Source: Chrysomallon squamiferum
Taxonomy: Eukaryota > Mollusca > Gastropoda > Neomphalida > Peltospiridae
DNA: 64,000 nt
Direction: 5' to 3'
Assembly (NCBI GenBank): GCA_012295275.1
Contig: CM022668.1
Coordinates: forward strand, 5,925,989 to 5,989,988
Of the stretch, positions 17,034-31,996 are shown piece after piece. Within the stretch, counting starts at the first letter, position 1; each line of letters opens with the position of its first letter. The translations under genes were made by a program, and so were the position numbers. Under the pieces are notes generated by a model that was given only the letters and a program-made list of their open reading frames with translations, did not search any database and had not been told where the DNA came from.

Positions 17034-18150
17034 TTCATAAAAATACATACCCATATACAAAAAGACCAACCGAAACCATTACTGAATTATTTGAATTAAG
17101 CGTAAAAAATAACGACTTTGAATTTAATGGAGAAATATATCGGCTGGTTTGTGGTTGAGCCATGTAATGGTAAAACGTTTCGGCCCAAAATTCGCCTCTG
17201 TTTCTATCGCAGACTGGGAAGAAGCGGTTTTAAACAAAGCAACCAAAAAGCCATTTTTATATCAAAGATATTTAGATGACAGTTTTATTATATGGCAACA
17301 TTACAAAGATTAAGTTTGAAAAAAATTTGAATGATTAAATCAACACAGTGATAATATAGAACATTAAACCACAATATTAGATAAAGTGGTAGATTTTTTT
17401 TTTTTTTTTTTTTTTTTATGTAACAGTTTACAAAGATATGCAGTTTGAAAAGTAATTTTTTAGATTATAAAGTATTTTTTAAACCCACAGATACCTACTG
17501 ACTGCTGATTATAAATCATTTCAACCTCATCATACATTTAAAGGTTTCATTAAATTAGGTTTCACAGAAATTCAAGTAACAACGAAGATTTTAATCTTGT
17601 CTGTTCAGCTTGATGTGGTCTGAAAATGAAGGTTATTCAAAACGAGTTCTAAGGAAAATTAAATCTTCAACCATCGGAGAATTGGAAAAATCCTTGGATC
17701 CATCTGAAGTCCAGCATAATATTCACTTGGATAACGGATCTACAGTGATCAGATGCAGGCTTCATGATGTAATAAAATCTGTTCTACATTCAGTAGTGAA
17801 CAAACCAAAACTGAATATCAAATCCAAACTAACCTAAGCTGTGATTCCAACAATATTGTGTATTTGATAACATGCAACATGTTTTAAAAAACAAAAAGAA
17901 AAACAAACAACAAGAATGCCAGCTAAACACAAAATATGAGTTAGAACTTTTTGTCACAGGTAAGATATTATGCATGAAATGGACATTCTTGCAGTCAGAC
18001 ATTTTAACCTATCTCACTATATACTGGAGGATCATGATAAATAATTTCAACACCCATTCTTGGTTTCAAAACTGAACATTACCTTTTTAGATGAACAAGA
18101 AGCATTTTGAATCTGCACATTACAAACAAACAAAAAAATATTTGGAACCG
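17034..18150 (+). pseudogene. Penelope-like retroelement remnant (RT plus GIY-YIG)
   Basis: Reading across frames gives a recognisable Penelope-type reverse transcriptase. There is a segment TETITELFELSVKNNDFEF near 17060-17130, a damaged GxAM block near 17155, ADWEEAVLNKATKKPF near 17208, and the RT catalytic box QRYLDDSFIIW near 17258-17290. FLDYKVFFKPTDTY follows near 17458, then a GYSKRVLRKIKSST block near 17632. After this come CDSNNIVYLITC near 17838, matching the start of a GIY-YIG endonuclease domain, and an AVRHFNLSHYILED-like segment near 17995. Stops and frameshifts break it in many places and a poly-T tract (17395-17417) interrupts it, so it is inactive. Family assignment rests on motif recall, not a search. 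Ends were not determined. Confidence 0.8.
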
Positions 18151-18439
18151 GATAAATGTAAAGAGAGACAGAGCAAATAATTTTTTTTAGTAATTTACAG
18201 TTATTGCAATGATGACATTGGTAAAATTATGAAGGAGCAATATTTTAACTTACAGAGAGATATGAAAAATTCAATAACAGCACGTCCCATCAAGTTTAAA
18301 AAAAGCAAGTTTAAAGGAAATTGATGTCTCCACATGATTTTCTGAAAAATATGCCTGTATAAAGTTAGTTTCTGAAGCATTTACAAATTAATTCAATACA
18401 AGATACAGAAATTTAAAAAAAAAAATGATCAAAGAATAT

Positions 18440-18700
18440 GTTATTTGCTCCAAATGTTTATGATTTTTTTTTCTGAAATATGTTTTCTACAGATTTTGAG
18501 AAATGTTACCTTCTGAATAGTTGTTGAAAGAGCTTTAAATAGATATCAAAATGTATTTTTCTAGGTGTGTATTTGTTTGAAACGATACAATATTTTATAG
18601 ATTTTTGAGAAAGGATACGTTCAAAGTAGTTTTTGAAACAGTTCTAAATAGATTTAGAAATTTATTTTTATTAAAAAAACATGAATGCTTTTGTGTGTAG
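18440..18700. repeat. Diverged tandem duplication of about 105 bp
   Basis: Two copies share TTTTCTACAGATTTTGAGAA-like and ATAGATTTTTGAGAAAGGAT-like blocks, each followed by TTTGAAACAG or TTGAAAGAG and AAATAGAT. The pair begins near 18478 and 18590 and may be 3' sequence of the adjacent Penelope remnant. Confidence 0.55.
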
Positions 18701-22436
<3,736 letters not shown>

Positions 22437-23400
22437 AGATGTCAGCCAAAAAATATTTTATCATTTATAATCAATTTAGATATACCTGTATACTTTTTAT
22501 AGATATTATTTTATAATTATTTTATATATTAGCCTGCAATTTGTTTAGATACATGCCTTTAATTCTTTTAGATATCATTTTATATTTTTATGTAAAAGCT
22601 TGTAATCTTTTTTCTTCATCTTTTTTTTTTGAGAACAGAATATACAATGTAGTGCAACTAATACATACTAATATTACAAAATATAAACATAAATTAATAT
22701 GCTACGATTCAGAAGTCTGAAAACATCAGTAGAAAAAAAAAAAAAAAAAAATGGTTTCTTCTTCTTGTTCAGTTTTAGTCCACTTTTAGTCTGCTTTTGT
22801 TAGTGTTTTCATCAATGTATTATCACCTTTTTCTGCTTTTTCAAAACTACTGTCATGTGAAAGGATATTTTAGTGGTTTTGCTGCCAGAAGACATTTTCA
22901 GTAAAATGATGTGGCTATAATATAAGTAAAGATAGATCCTCTTCATGTTAAAGTCAGAAAGTGAAGCTGCTACATGAACAATGTTAACAGGCTGACATGA
23001 GGTGTGATGCTTAGGGTCAGATAAAAATGTCTGCCGAAACGCTTGTGAAATGTGGATAATGTTCATCAGTTAATTACTAAACTTGTAGCTTTTTTGTTTT
23101 GTTTTTGTTTGTTAACAAATATGAAGCTGTGAATGTGAATGACTCGTCGTTCAGATGTCTGCTGCTCAATTAACATGCATGTTCAGTTGAAATTCAGTAA
23201 AATTTCCAGAGCTAGATAAAAACATGTCTAACCACCTGGCTTGTAATTAATTATTTTAGGTATCTGTCTACAATACTTTTAGATATCTGACTACAACTCA
23301 TTTAGATATCGGACTATAGTTCATAAAGATATTTGTAATTTGTTATATCTCATTCTATAATTCTTTTGGATATCTGCGTAATTAAATATTTACAGACAAA
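22437..23400. repeat. Diverged TAGATATC tandem repeat in two blocks
   Basis: A unit of roughly 23-27 bp with core TTTTAGATATC and a TGTAATT or CTACAA spacer recurs at about 22437-22610 and again at about 23245-23400. The sequence between (22615-23240) is unique and not recognised. It contains a poly-A tract at 22732-22751. Confidence 0.65.
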
Positions 23401-23932
23401 TACAGTAAAATGTTTGCTCTGTGCAAAGAAACATCATCTTTAAAAGGACAAAAATTTCATTTCTAAAATTTTCTATAATTAAAAACAAATAAAAATTGGG
23501 TACTAATAATAGTGAAAACCATTAGTAAAAGTCAAGCCAAACTGTAGCACTAAATGTAATACAGCAATGGTGGTGATAGTTGTAAAAAAGTCAAGCAAAA
23601 TCTTACTGTGAAAATTTTTGTAAATATATAAATTGATATTTAACAGAAATCTTTTTTCTTTTTTTTATATGGACCTCTAAAATATTTACAACAATATTAA
23701 TATAAAATTTTAATTAAAAATTAAGAGTGTAAAATAATTTTTAGTAAGCAGAAACTGCAAATTTCTACAATGGAAACTGATATAACAATGCTTTCAAATA
23801 AAAAAAAATACATGCCAATTATTAATTTAATAGAGAGATAAAGAAGTTGCTGCTACTGCAAAATATTAGTGATTGTTGTAGCAGCAGTAGTTGTAGTAGC
23901 ACTTCATGTAGTCCTGGTGAAATTATTTATCT
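23401..23932. other. 3' flank of the FReD gene
   Basis: AT-rich sequence downstream (in gene sense) of the FReD stop codon. I found no clear AATAAA on the minus strand within the nearest few hundred bases, so the transcript end is undetermined. Confidence 0.4.
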
Positions 23933-24186
23933 TCAGTTTTGAACTGGTCTTATTTTCATCTCTGTCTTCTTCAGAGAATAGAGGAAGCCTCTCCATGAAC
24001 TCCAGATTATTCCATCACCAGATTTATCATTCAGCCCTTGTAGGTACATGCCATTTAGGTGAGAGACATGACACTGTTTGAACCACCAAGCCCCGTGATA
24101 TTTGTCAGCACAGTTTATTTCAAAAGTATCCCGATCTTTATCTCTAGTAGTAAAAGCTGTGTTGTTATGATGGAGCAGTGAGTCTC
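23933..24186 (-). CDS. FReD gene exon 6 (C-terminal part of fibrinogen domain)
   Basis: Acceptor CAAAAAG before GAGACTCACTG, then [12 protein letters not shown], the calcium-site region with [12 protein letters not shown], a [15 protein letters not shown] segment and IRPVQN before TGA. It enters in phase 1, matching exon 5. The paired Cys of NCA and KQC are the conserved last disulfide of this fold. Confidence 0.92.
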
Positions 24187-24937
24187 CTTTTTGAATAAGA
24201 AAAAGAAAAAAAACACACAAATGTACATACAGGATAAATAATTGTAGCAAGAACAAGTGCATCATAAATATATGCCATTAGAAACTATAATTATATAAAT
24301 ATGACAAAAAGCATAGCTGTCAATGATGTCATCAACAACAATATTACAAAATGAACACTTTGCTAAAACTATCCTACCATTCATAAAAATATTACCAAAA
24401 AAAGAAAACAAAGAAACAGAAAGACAAAAAAAAAAAAAAGAAAAAAGAAAAGAAAAGAAAAAGAAACAAAAAACCAGCAATAAAGAATTTAATGAATACA
24501 TTCACTTTGGGTAAATCAGTTATATGACTAGTTAATGATTATCTTTATAGCCATTAATGTAAGAGACTGAGTATTGGCTGCAATTTGAATGTTAGCACAT
24601 AAGACTGGGTAATAATTAAACTTCTTCATAATTACCACAAGAGACTATGATCATCACTGACTGTTGCCATACCAACCTGCGTTTCCGCTGTAAGATCCAA
24701 TGTGTAAAGCATAGTTTTTCTTTTCACTGTCCAGTGAAAATGTCGAGTACATCGCGTAACGTTTGTTTCCTTCAAAGTCTTCTAGATCAACACGTAGCTC
24801 GTATGTCTGTTCATTTGTTATTTGGTAGATGTTCTCATTTCCTGAAATAATTCACAGCTACATATTTACACTGTTCTTTTACTGCTTTGTAGTGTTATAA
24901 TGTCAGCTTATAAAAGAAGGAAAAAGCTATTATAACA

Positions 24938-25009
<72 letters not shown>

Positions 25010-26629
25010 CCTCCCTCCCTCCCTCTCCCCCTCTCTAAAATTTTATATCTATTTACCTATCTGTATCTCTCTGTTTCTGTTTCAATCTGTCAATCTTTTT
25101 ATCTCTTTCTCTGTCTCCATTTCTCTTTCTAGTTTGCTATATATTTATATCTCTATCTTTCTCTCTCTCTCACACTATCTTTTTCAAACTCCCTGTTTCT
25201 CACTGTCTCTATTTACCTATCTATATCTGTCTGTCTGTGTATCTGTCTCTCCATCTTTCTATCTCTTTCTCTATGTCTCCATTTCTCTTTCCAGTTTGCT
25301 ATATATATATATCTAGATTTAACTCTTACAGGCATTCTCACTCTCTTTCTCACTCTGTCTATCTGTGACTATTTAGCTATCTCGTCCATCACATCAGTTT
25401 TTGTTATACCTATTTATAGTTATCTTTTTGTACATATGTTATTTACTGTGTCTGTCTGTTTCAAAGTTTACAAATCACATACAACAAATAATCTTTCTTA
25501 CCCAACCAGAATTCTCTTTCTACATCTCCAAAACCTTCCTTGTAATCCTTCCATTTTCTGTAGAAGTCTGTAGATCCATCCATCCTTCTCTGTATCACCT
25601 ATAACAGCAGATTAAAAACAGAATTACCATCTCTATGGAGTTACTAACACTGCAACTAATACTATGGTGACTATGACAAGTACTGCTATTACTACTACTA
25701 CTACTACTAAGAAAATACACAACTGTGATGGCAATTACTACTCCTAATAGTAGTACTACAAATGAAACCATAAATATTACTACAACTACTGCTGCTACAA
25801 CTACCCCTAACAATGTTAATACAAATGCCCCCATAACTAATTCTGCTACTACTACTGATCCACTACTACTACTACCCCTAATAGTATTACTACAAATGTC
25901 ACTATAACTACTACTACTAGTACTTCTATTACCTCTAATAATATTAATAATGATGCTACTACATAACTATTACTACTACTACTACTACCATTACTACACT
26001 ACCCCTAAAAAATTACTACAAATGCCACTATAACTACTACTACTACTACCACTAACAGTATTAATATAAAACCAAAACAAGTACAACTATTACACTACTA
26101 CTACTACTGCCTCCACTACTAGTGCTACTGCTACTACCACTACTGCTAACACTTCCTCATTACTGCAGCTGCTCCTTCTATAATTACAAGTAGTCAAACT
26201 AAACAGGTCAATACAGCTGAATAGTATCACCACAGCAACACAACCAACACATCTCTAAGCATGTTACCACAGTGACCAAAACAAGTTTGTCAAACAACGT
26301 ACCAACCAGCCTCCGCAATCTGTGACCATGTCACAAAAAACTTCTAATTTCCTCACTTCAGAAGCAGTCAGCTTGTAGTTTCCACTGCATTTGTTTTCTG
26401 CCATCACATCATTGCAGTTGTGAGTTACTTTACTAGACTTTGGTCTGGATAAAAATGCTGAAACATATTCGTTATTTTAGATATTAAATATAAAAAACAT
26501 CCATAGAAATAGTGACAGATTTACAGACAGGTAGGTAGACAGACAGACAGACTGACAGACACACATGCATTCATACAGACAAGCAGTCTGAATAGCAACT
26601 AGTCAAGCAGATATACATACATGCATACA

Positions 26630-26715
<86 letters not shown>

Positions 26716-27653
26716 TATATATATATATATATACATACATACAAAATAGATAAATAAATAGAGAAACAGATTCAAAAACAGAGCCACAGGCTGCTACTAT
26801 TATTATCAACAACATTATGATCACTATCATCATCATCATCATAACAATTATAATTATTATTATTATTGTAGTGGTAGAAGTAATTGAATAGTAGTAGCAG
26901 TAGTAGTAGTAATAACAGTATTAAGTTCACGTTTAAGACATAAATATTTACAATTAATGCTGCTGTCATCAGATGAAATTTGTATGTCACTGCTACATGG
27001 TACACATTTAACTTGATTCATGTCTCTCTGGACATGACACTTTGAACCAGATAAGCAGGTTTCAAATCCACAGGCCCCAGCTACTGACTGCAAAAAAAAA
27101 AATGGTTTTTCTTAACAGTAGTTTGTCTACCTCTCTGTATACAAGTTATAATTTTCGTGTATACATGTACATATATTCACACTGAGACAGACATAAACAC
27201 ACACAAGTACATGTGATACATATACATACATACATACATATATATCTACATACATATCTAAATATATATATATATGAAAATAAATCTATCCACATGTTCA
27301 TGTATGTTTCAAAATTCTCTAAAATTTTCTCTAATATCACAGCTTTTGAAATCTTGGTTTGTGTACATTTCTTACCTTTATTTTACTTTTTATTTTTAAT
27401 TACTTTTTAAGATATTTTTTTTATTTGTTTATTATTCTTTTTGTGTGGTGGTCCAGGAAAATGTCTGTTTCAATCTATTTTGTTTAAATTGTAACAAAAC
27501 ACTAAAGTACGTTATCCTAAAAGGAAAATTTAATCTGTGCACTATAAAATGTGTTTCTGGTTAACCTATTATGTTTAATTAAATCTAATTTGAAAAATTT
27601 CCTAAAACAACTAAATTTTTGGATTTTTCCAATTTTTCATTCTCTTTTTTCAT

Positions 27654-27684
<31 letters not shown>

Positions 27685-30600
27685 TTTTGAGATAAAAGGA
27701 AACAAACGTGATATCATATATCACTGTAATGGTTGCTAAATGATCTATTGCCACTGCACACAAATACATACTGTTTGTGCACTGTTCAAAGCCAGCAAGC
27801 TTATCAATCATTTTTAGTCTCACATTTTTCAAAAACTTTACTTACATTTGTAACTGTATCAAAACTTATCACCTTATACTATTCCCCTCCTAAGAGAGAA
27901 ACAACTAAATACCAAACAGTATTTGTTTTGTTTTGTCAGATGGTAATATTGTTGTTCTTTTGGTTTTATTTTTTTTCAGTGTTGCACAATAGTTTCTGTG
28001 ATTACCAGCAAAAACAAAGCCATGAAGAAACAAAGTTATTGACTACTTTATATTATGTCCCATAAATGTTGCTGAACTTAGGTGAACTTTACAGAAACAA
28101 ATGTCAACAAGTTACAATCATGACAGTGAATGGCAGGTTAATAAAACTGTGAAGGTTGTTTTTTCAAATTTGTAAACACTTCTGTATTTTTAGAGACAGT
28201 GTCACCTTATATCACTTGTTATTATTATAAACAAAGTGTTTCTTGCTTTAGTTTTATGTATTCAGTCTGATCAAAATGCTTAATAAAATAATGATAAAAT
28301 TATTACTGTTTTACTTGAAATTAGGTGCAATTTTCTGTTTGTTTTCTGCATAGTTTCATCTGAAAAATGTATTTTTAAATAATTAAAAGTTATAATTGGT
28401 AGCATTCAATAATTTCAAAAACCAAAAATACAATTTTTGGACCATGTGATGTGTTTTGTTAGACCACCACACATATATAACATTTACTTTTCCTCTTAAA
28501 ACATCTTGAAATTTTAGTTAACAAATTCCACGTCCTTGATCTTGATCAGAATAAAATCCTTAGCCACACAAAACTTTCCTACTGTGGAACAAAAATGACA
28601 AGGCTGTATTGATGACCAAGTGGTACTGTCACCCAGCTATGGAGTGCAGACAAATGGGTGCCATAAGTTCAAGTCTCATCAGTGGCATTTGACAGGTTTG
28701 TGAGGTTGTGATTGGACTTTGTTCTCCTGTACCAGTGTGTTCCTGAATACTGTCTATGTGCAGAACCTAATCCGATGTTAATAAACCAGAGAATGTTCAA
28801 TCCTAAATGCATTCATACATGCATACATACAGACTGATACAGATATATGCCTTTCTGAAATTCTGAGATATGAAAAACTCCTTAATCTGAAAATTCTTCC
28901 AAGCAGCAAAAATGATATAGTTTTCAGATTCTTTTCATTCAGTAACTTTATTTAAAATTATTTTAAAATATATACATATTACATAAAAAAAATAATTCTG
29001 CAGACTGTTTGTTTAAGCTAGTAGTGGCAAAACTATGACACATGAGGGCATTTTAAGTGACACATGCAACACTAAGTACCTTGGACTTTGATTTAATATA
29101 TTCTCAACTATTTTTGGTCACATAATTTAAAAGTTAATAAAACAGAATTAAAAGTAGTACAACATAGCATATATATTCATATACTTTTAACTTCTTAAAA
29201 TCAAAATGTAATATACCATTTAACAATATAAAGTTAGAAGTGACACATGATGATGTAAATATGATTAAGATATAAAAGCCTAGCATCGAAGTTTTGCCAC
29301 CACTGGTATAAGCTATATGAAACATAAACCTGAATATAGGACAAACTTTCATTATCTCCTTTTACCTCAAAATCTGAAAAATTCTGAAAATAGAAACTCT
29401 TCCAGTCTCAAGCATTTTGGATTCAGAATTCTCAAACTCTACACATAGATGAGACTGGCAGTACAGTTTTTAGACCTATTTTCATATCACACAATCAGAA
29501 ACCATAAACCATAAAAAATCTCCTCAGTGTTAATATAATGGTCTTTTGACTATTGTTTTAGACCATTTTTAAACATTTTTTAAAATTTTTAAATTTTAAA
29601 TTTGTGAAAATAACTTTAATTAATAATTTCTACTTTGAAACTATATGCTCCAGCCTAATATGCTGTTAATCAAACAACATTTTTAATTCCACCACTGAAT
29701 GTACATGTGTATGTCTCTCTGTGTATCTGTATCTACATCTATATCTGTCTAGCAGCAGCTGAATTAGTACTAACAGTACAGTATTGATATTAAGATTAGT
29801 ACTAGTTCTAGAATTGAAACAAAACAAAGAAAATAAAAAAGAATTAAAAATCATATGACTAAATCACCACAAAAGTGATGACAACAATGATGAAATAAAT
29901 AAGGATACAGACTAATCTCATACTGTCTCTAGCATTTAGAAGTAGCAGTAGTAGTAGAAGTTTTAATATTAAGGATGGAGGTGGTGGTGAAAGTAGTAGC
30001 GCTAGTAGTAGTAACAATAGTAATAGTAGTAGTAGTGACAGTAGTAGCATTAGAAGTGGTATCAGTAGCAATAGTAATAGTGGTAGTAGTAACAATTGTA
30101 GTAGTACTTGTAGTAGTAGTAGTATGGGTAACAGTAGTAGTAATAACAGCATTAGCCCAGTAATTTTGAGAGTAAACAGATTAATGAATTTATCAAATAG
30201 AAAATTTCTTTCTGTTTTTTTCTTATTAAAAAAATGCTGGAAATAGGTTAATTCAGGATTAGAATAACCACGATGTGAAAAAAAGTGAAAAAGAAGAGTT
30301 AAAATCAGGCAGAAATGGCCTTTTTATTTGGGTGACAAAAGATGCATGTAGTAGTAGTTGTAGTAGTACCAGCAGCAGCAGTAATTTTAGTGGTAATATT
30401 AGTAACAAAAGTAGTAATTGTAGTGTTAATACTAGAAGTAGTAGTTATAATAATAGTGATAGTAATATTAGTGGTGCAGGTAGTGGTAGTAGTTGTAGTA
30501 GTAGTAGTAGTAGTAACAGTAGTGGTAGTAGTAGTAATATTAGTGGTGGTGGTTGTAGTAATAACTCTTATCATGTTATATTTATAACAACAAAAAGTAA

Positions 30601-30889
30601 AATATCTCACCTTGTCTATAGAATCTTTGTCTTGGTAAATTGATGCTTTCTTTGTGACAAAATCTTGTGAACTTTCTTCCTTTGTTTTGTAGTTGAGTTG
30701 ACACTCCAGGGTAGACGTGAAGAAGTTAAAAGATTTACAACACATATCAGCTACACAGGCAGCAGAACAGTCATACAACGACGAGTGAGACGTTGTGGTC
30801 ATGACGTGGTTTTGAAATTCAGCATCGTACTGCAAACTTCCGCACGAAAGATCTAATGCAAACAGACAGACGATAATAATTCTTAACAT
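23933..30889 (-). CDS. Secreted PAN/apple plus fibrinogen C-terminal domain protein
   Basis: Six exons on the minus strand join as complement of 23933-24186, 24677-24841, 25502-25598, 26303-26457, 26952-27087 and 30611-30889. The CDS is 1086 nt (361 aa). Every border is GT-AG and phases agree (0, 1, 0, 1, 1). Residues 1-17 form a hydrophobic signal peptide. Residues about 20-90 are PAN/apple-like with Cys 41, 45, 50, 51 and 63. Residues 94-130 are a Cys-rich linker. Residues about 147-361 are a fibrinogen-related domain with [27 protein letters not shown], the [13 protein letters not shown] calcium-loop region and KIRP near the end. FReD proteins (ficolins, FREPs, tachylectins) bind acetylated sugars and often serve in innate recognition, so secretion and lectin-like binding are inferred. 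Introns hold microsatellites, a SINE and a hAT MITE. No orthologue was named. Confidence 0.9.
24677..24841 (-). CDS. FReD gene exon 5
   Basis: Bounded by TTTCAG and GTTGGT. Encodes [34 protein letters not shown] and [13 protein letters not shown], canonical mid-domain fibrinogen blocks. 165 bp, phase 1 at both ends. Confidence 0.92.
24937..25036. repeat. (CT)n and (CCCT)n microsatellite in intron 4
   Basis: About 35 CT dinucleotides followed by CCCT repeats. The pyrimidine-rich sequence continues more loosely to about 25400. Confidence 0.9.
25502..25598 (-). CDS. FReD gene exon 4
   Basis: Bounded by TTATAG and GTAAGA. Encodes [20 protein letters not shown] and the [13 protein letters not shown] block, the most conserved signature of fibrinogen-related domains. 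97 bp, entering in phase 0 and leaving in phase 1. Confidence 0.93.
25680..26160. repeat. (ACT)n triplet array in intron 3 of the FReD gene
   Basis: Interrupted ACT/TAC triplets on the plus strand between exons 4 and 3. Short open stretches here are repeat artefacts. Confidence 0.85.
26303..26457 (-). CDS. FReD gene exon 3 (start of fibrinogen domain)
   Basis: Bounded by GTTTCAG and GTACGT. Encodes [19 protein letters not shown], then [17 protein letters not shown] and VTDCGGWL. The canonical GGGW is here CGGW, and the ENKC position adds another Cys, so an extra disulfide is possible. Confidence 0.9.
26633..26760. repeat. (TA)n microsatellite in intron 2
   Basis: About 37 TA dinucleotides with CA and CATA flanks, followed by triplet repeats at 26790-26925. 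Confidence 0.9.
26952..27087 (-). CDS. FReD gene exon 2 (Cys-rich linker)
   Basis: Acceptor with a strong poly-T tract ending TTGCAG. Encodes [17 protein letters not shown], then [11 protein letters not shown] and a Ser/Asp-rich end. The spacing C-x4-C-x5-C-x10-C-x2-C resembles a small EGF-like or linker module. Donor GTAAAT, phase 1. Confidence 0.8.
28600..28833 (+). mobile_element. tRNA-derived SINE
   Basis: RNA polymerase III promoter words are visible: an A-box-like GATGACCAAGTGGTA at 28610-28624 and a B-box-like AGTTCAAGTCTC at 28666-28677, at tRNA-like spacing. A unique body (28690-28805) matches the truncated copy at 8190-8305, and a CATACATACATGC-like tail ends near 28833. It lies on the plus strand, antisense to the FReD gene in its intron 1. 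Confidence 0.75.
29019..29305. mobile_element. 287-bp hAT-type MITE
   Basis: Terminal inverted repeats begin TAGTAGTGGCAAAACT at the left and, reading inward from the right, CAGTGGTGGCAAAACT. The flanks GTTTAAGC (29011-29018) and GTATAAGC (29306-29313) match at 7 of 8 bases, the 8-bp target duplication expected for hAT elements. A further internal inverted match (GTGACACATG and CATGTGTCAC) extends the symmetry. There is no coding capacity. Confidence 0.85.
29938..30145. repeat. (AGT)n triplet array in intron 1
   Basis: Interrupted TAG/AGT triplets on the plus strand. Confidence 0.85.
30345..30565. repeat. (AGT)n triplet array just inside intron 1
   Basis: Interrupted AGT triplets start about 45 bases beyond the exon 1 donor. 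On the minus strand the exon 1 frame stays open through the splice site into Thr-rich repeat peptide. The GTGAGA donor and FReD phase show the repeat is intronic. Confidence 0.85.
30611..30889 (-). CDS. FReD gene exon 1 (signal peptide and PAN/apple domain)
   Basis: ATG at 30889-30887 opens a 93-codon exon ending at donor GTGAGA. It encodes a signal peptide ([17 protein letters not shown]) and a PAN-like module with [19 protein letters not shown] and LECQLN. Richer in CpG than its flanks. A 5' noncoding exon cannot be excluded. Confidence 0.9.
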
Positions 30890-31259
30890 GATTCAAATGA
30901 TTTCTTTTCTATTTGCTTTCTTTACTATTAAAACTCAAATTAAATACTAAAGAAGAACTTTGCAAGAAGATGAACTGTTTCAAATCTTTTTGACAAAAAT
31001 TTGGTTAAAGAACTTTCGAATCCCAAAACTATATGAAAAGTGATAAAATGTTTTCTCTTCAAAATTAAAATAGAACTAATATCTTGTTGTTTATTGCCTT
31101 ATTTTTGTCTTTATTCTACTGATTTTAAATTATTAAAAACAGTTGCAGAAAATATAGTTACAGAGATAAAGGAGACTTTACAGACTGCTAATAATGTAAA
31201 GGTTCTGTCACAGAGAACAAATCACAAAAATGCAAGCAATCAAAATTTCATTTATTATA
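30890..31259. other. 5' flank of the FReD gene
   Basis: AT-rich sequence upstream (in gene sense) of the FReD start. I do not see a convincing TATA box or initiator. The promoter may lie here or beyond a noncoding exon. Confidence 0.4.
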
Positions 31260-31890
31260 TTACTATCAGTATAGTAGTTGCAGTAGTAGTAGAGCAGCCA
31301 TAGACTAGTAGTAGTGAAAGAAGTGTTTATTGTGACAGTAGTAATAGTAACTGTGGTAATGGAGACTGTGATAGTGGCAGTGGTAATAGTAGTTGTGGTA
31401 GTGGTTGTGGTAGCTGGTAGTAGTTGTAGTCAGGGTGGAGGAAATTGTAGTAGCAGTTGTCTAGTAGTAATAGTATATTTTACTGTGATAGTGGAAGTAG
31501 TACTAATAATAGTAATTGTGGTAGTAGTAGTAACAGCAGTAGTTTAGTAATAAAAGTAGTGTTTATTGTGATAGCAGAAGAAGTAGTAATAGTAATGGTT
31601 GTAATAGTAGTGGAGATTGTGGTGGTGGTTGGTGATGTGGTTATGGTAGCAGTAACAGCAGAAGTAGTTGTGATAGTGCTAGTGGTGTTGTTGATGATAG
31701 TAGTAATAGTAGTAGTAGCTGTAGAAGAAGTAGTGGTAGTAGTGTTAATGATAGTTGTAGTACTTGTAGGAGTAGTAGTGATAATTTTTTTAATAGAAAC
31801 ATAGTGGTAGTCATAGTAAATAGTAGTAGTGGTAGTGGTGACAGAGATAATAGGAATATGACATAGTGTCAGTAGTAGAGGTAGTAGTGA
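31260..31890. repeat. (TAG/GTA)n trinucleotide array, about 0.63 kb
   Basis: Interrupted GTA/TAG triplets on the plus strand. All open frames here are triplet artefacts (Val/Ser-rich). Confidence 0.9.
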
Positions 31891-31931
31891 CAGCAGCAGT
31901 TTTGTGAGTTACTGTGACTTTATTGAAATTT

Positions 31932-31996
31932 TATACAAGTGTTTGGCATCATTGCTGAATGATTCAAATTTAGAGGGATTACAACAGCTCCTGTAT
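31932..31996 (+). repeat. Left copy of a 65-bp direct repeat
   Basis: Near-identical to 33165-33230 (words CAAGTGTTTGGCATCATTGC and ATTACAACAGCTCCTG). Lies 0.5 kb left of the 651-bp MITE. Confidence 0.85.

Larger units (their letters stand above)
27088..30610 (-). other. Intron 1 of the FReD gene
   Basis: 3.5-kb intron holding CATA/TA microsatellites (27150-27280, 27655-27685), a SINE (about 28600-28833), a hAT-type MITE (29019-29305) and AGT triplet arrays (29938-30145, 30345-30565). No further phase-compatible exon was recognised in it. Confidence 0.7.

Noticed and set aside
22812-23066. 84-codon minus-strand open stretch
   Set aside because: No similarity recognised, AT-rich, lies between two repeat blocks; chance frame is likely.
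30305-30610. Continuation of FReD exon 1 frame into a Thr-rich tail
   Set aside because: A GTGAGA donor ends the exon at 30611; the rest is an intronic AGT triplet array and the FReD exons need the splice.
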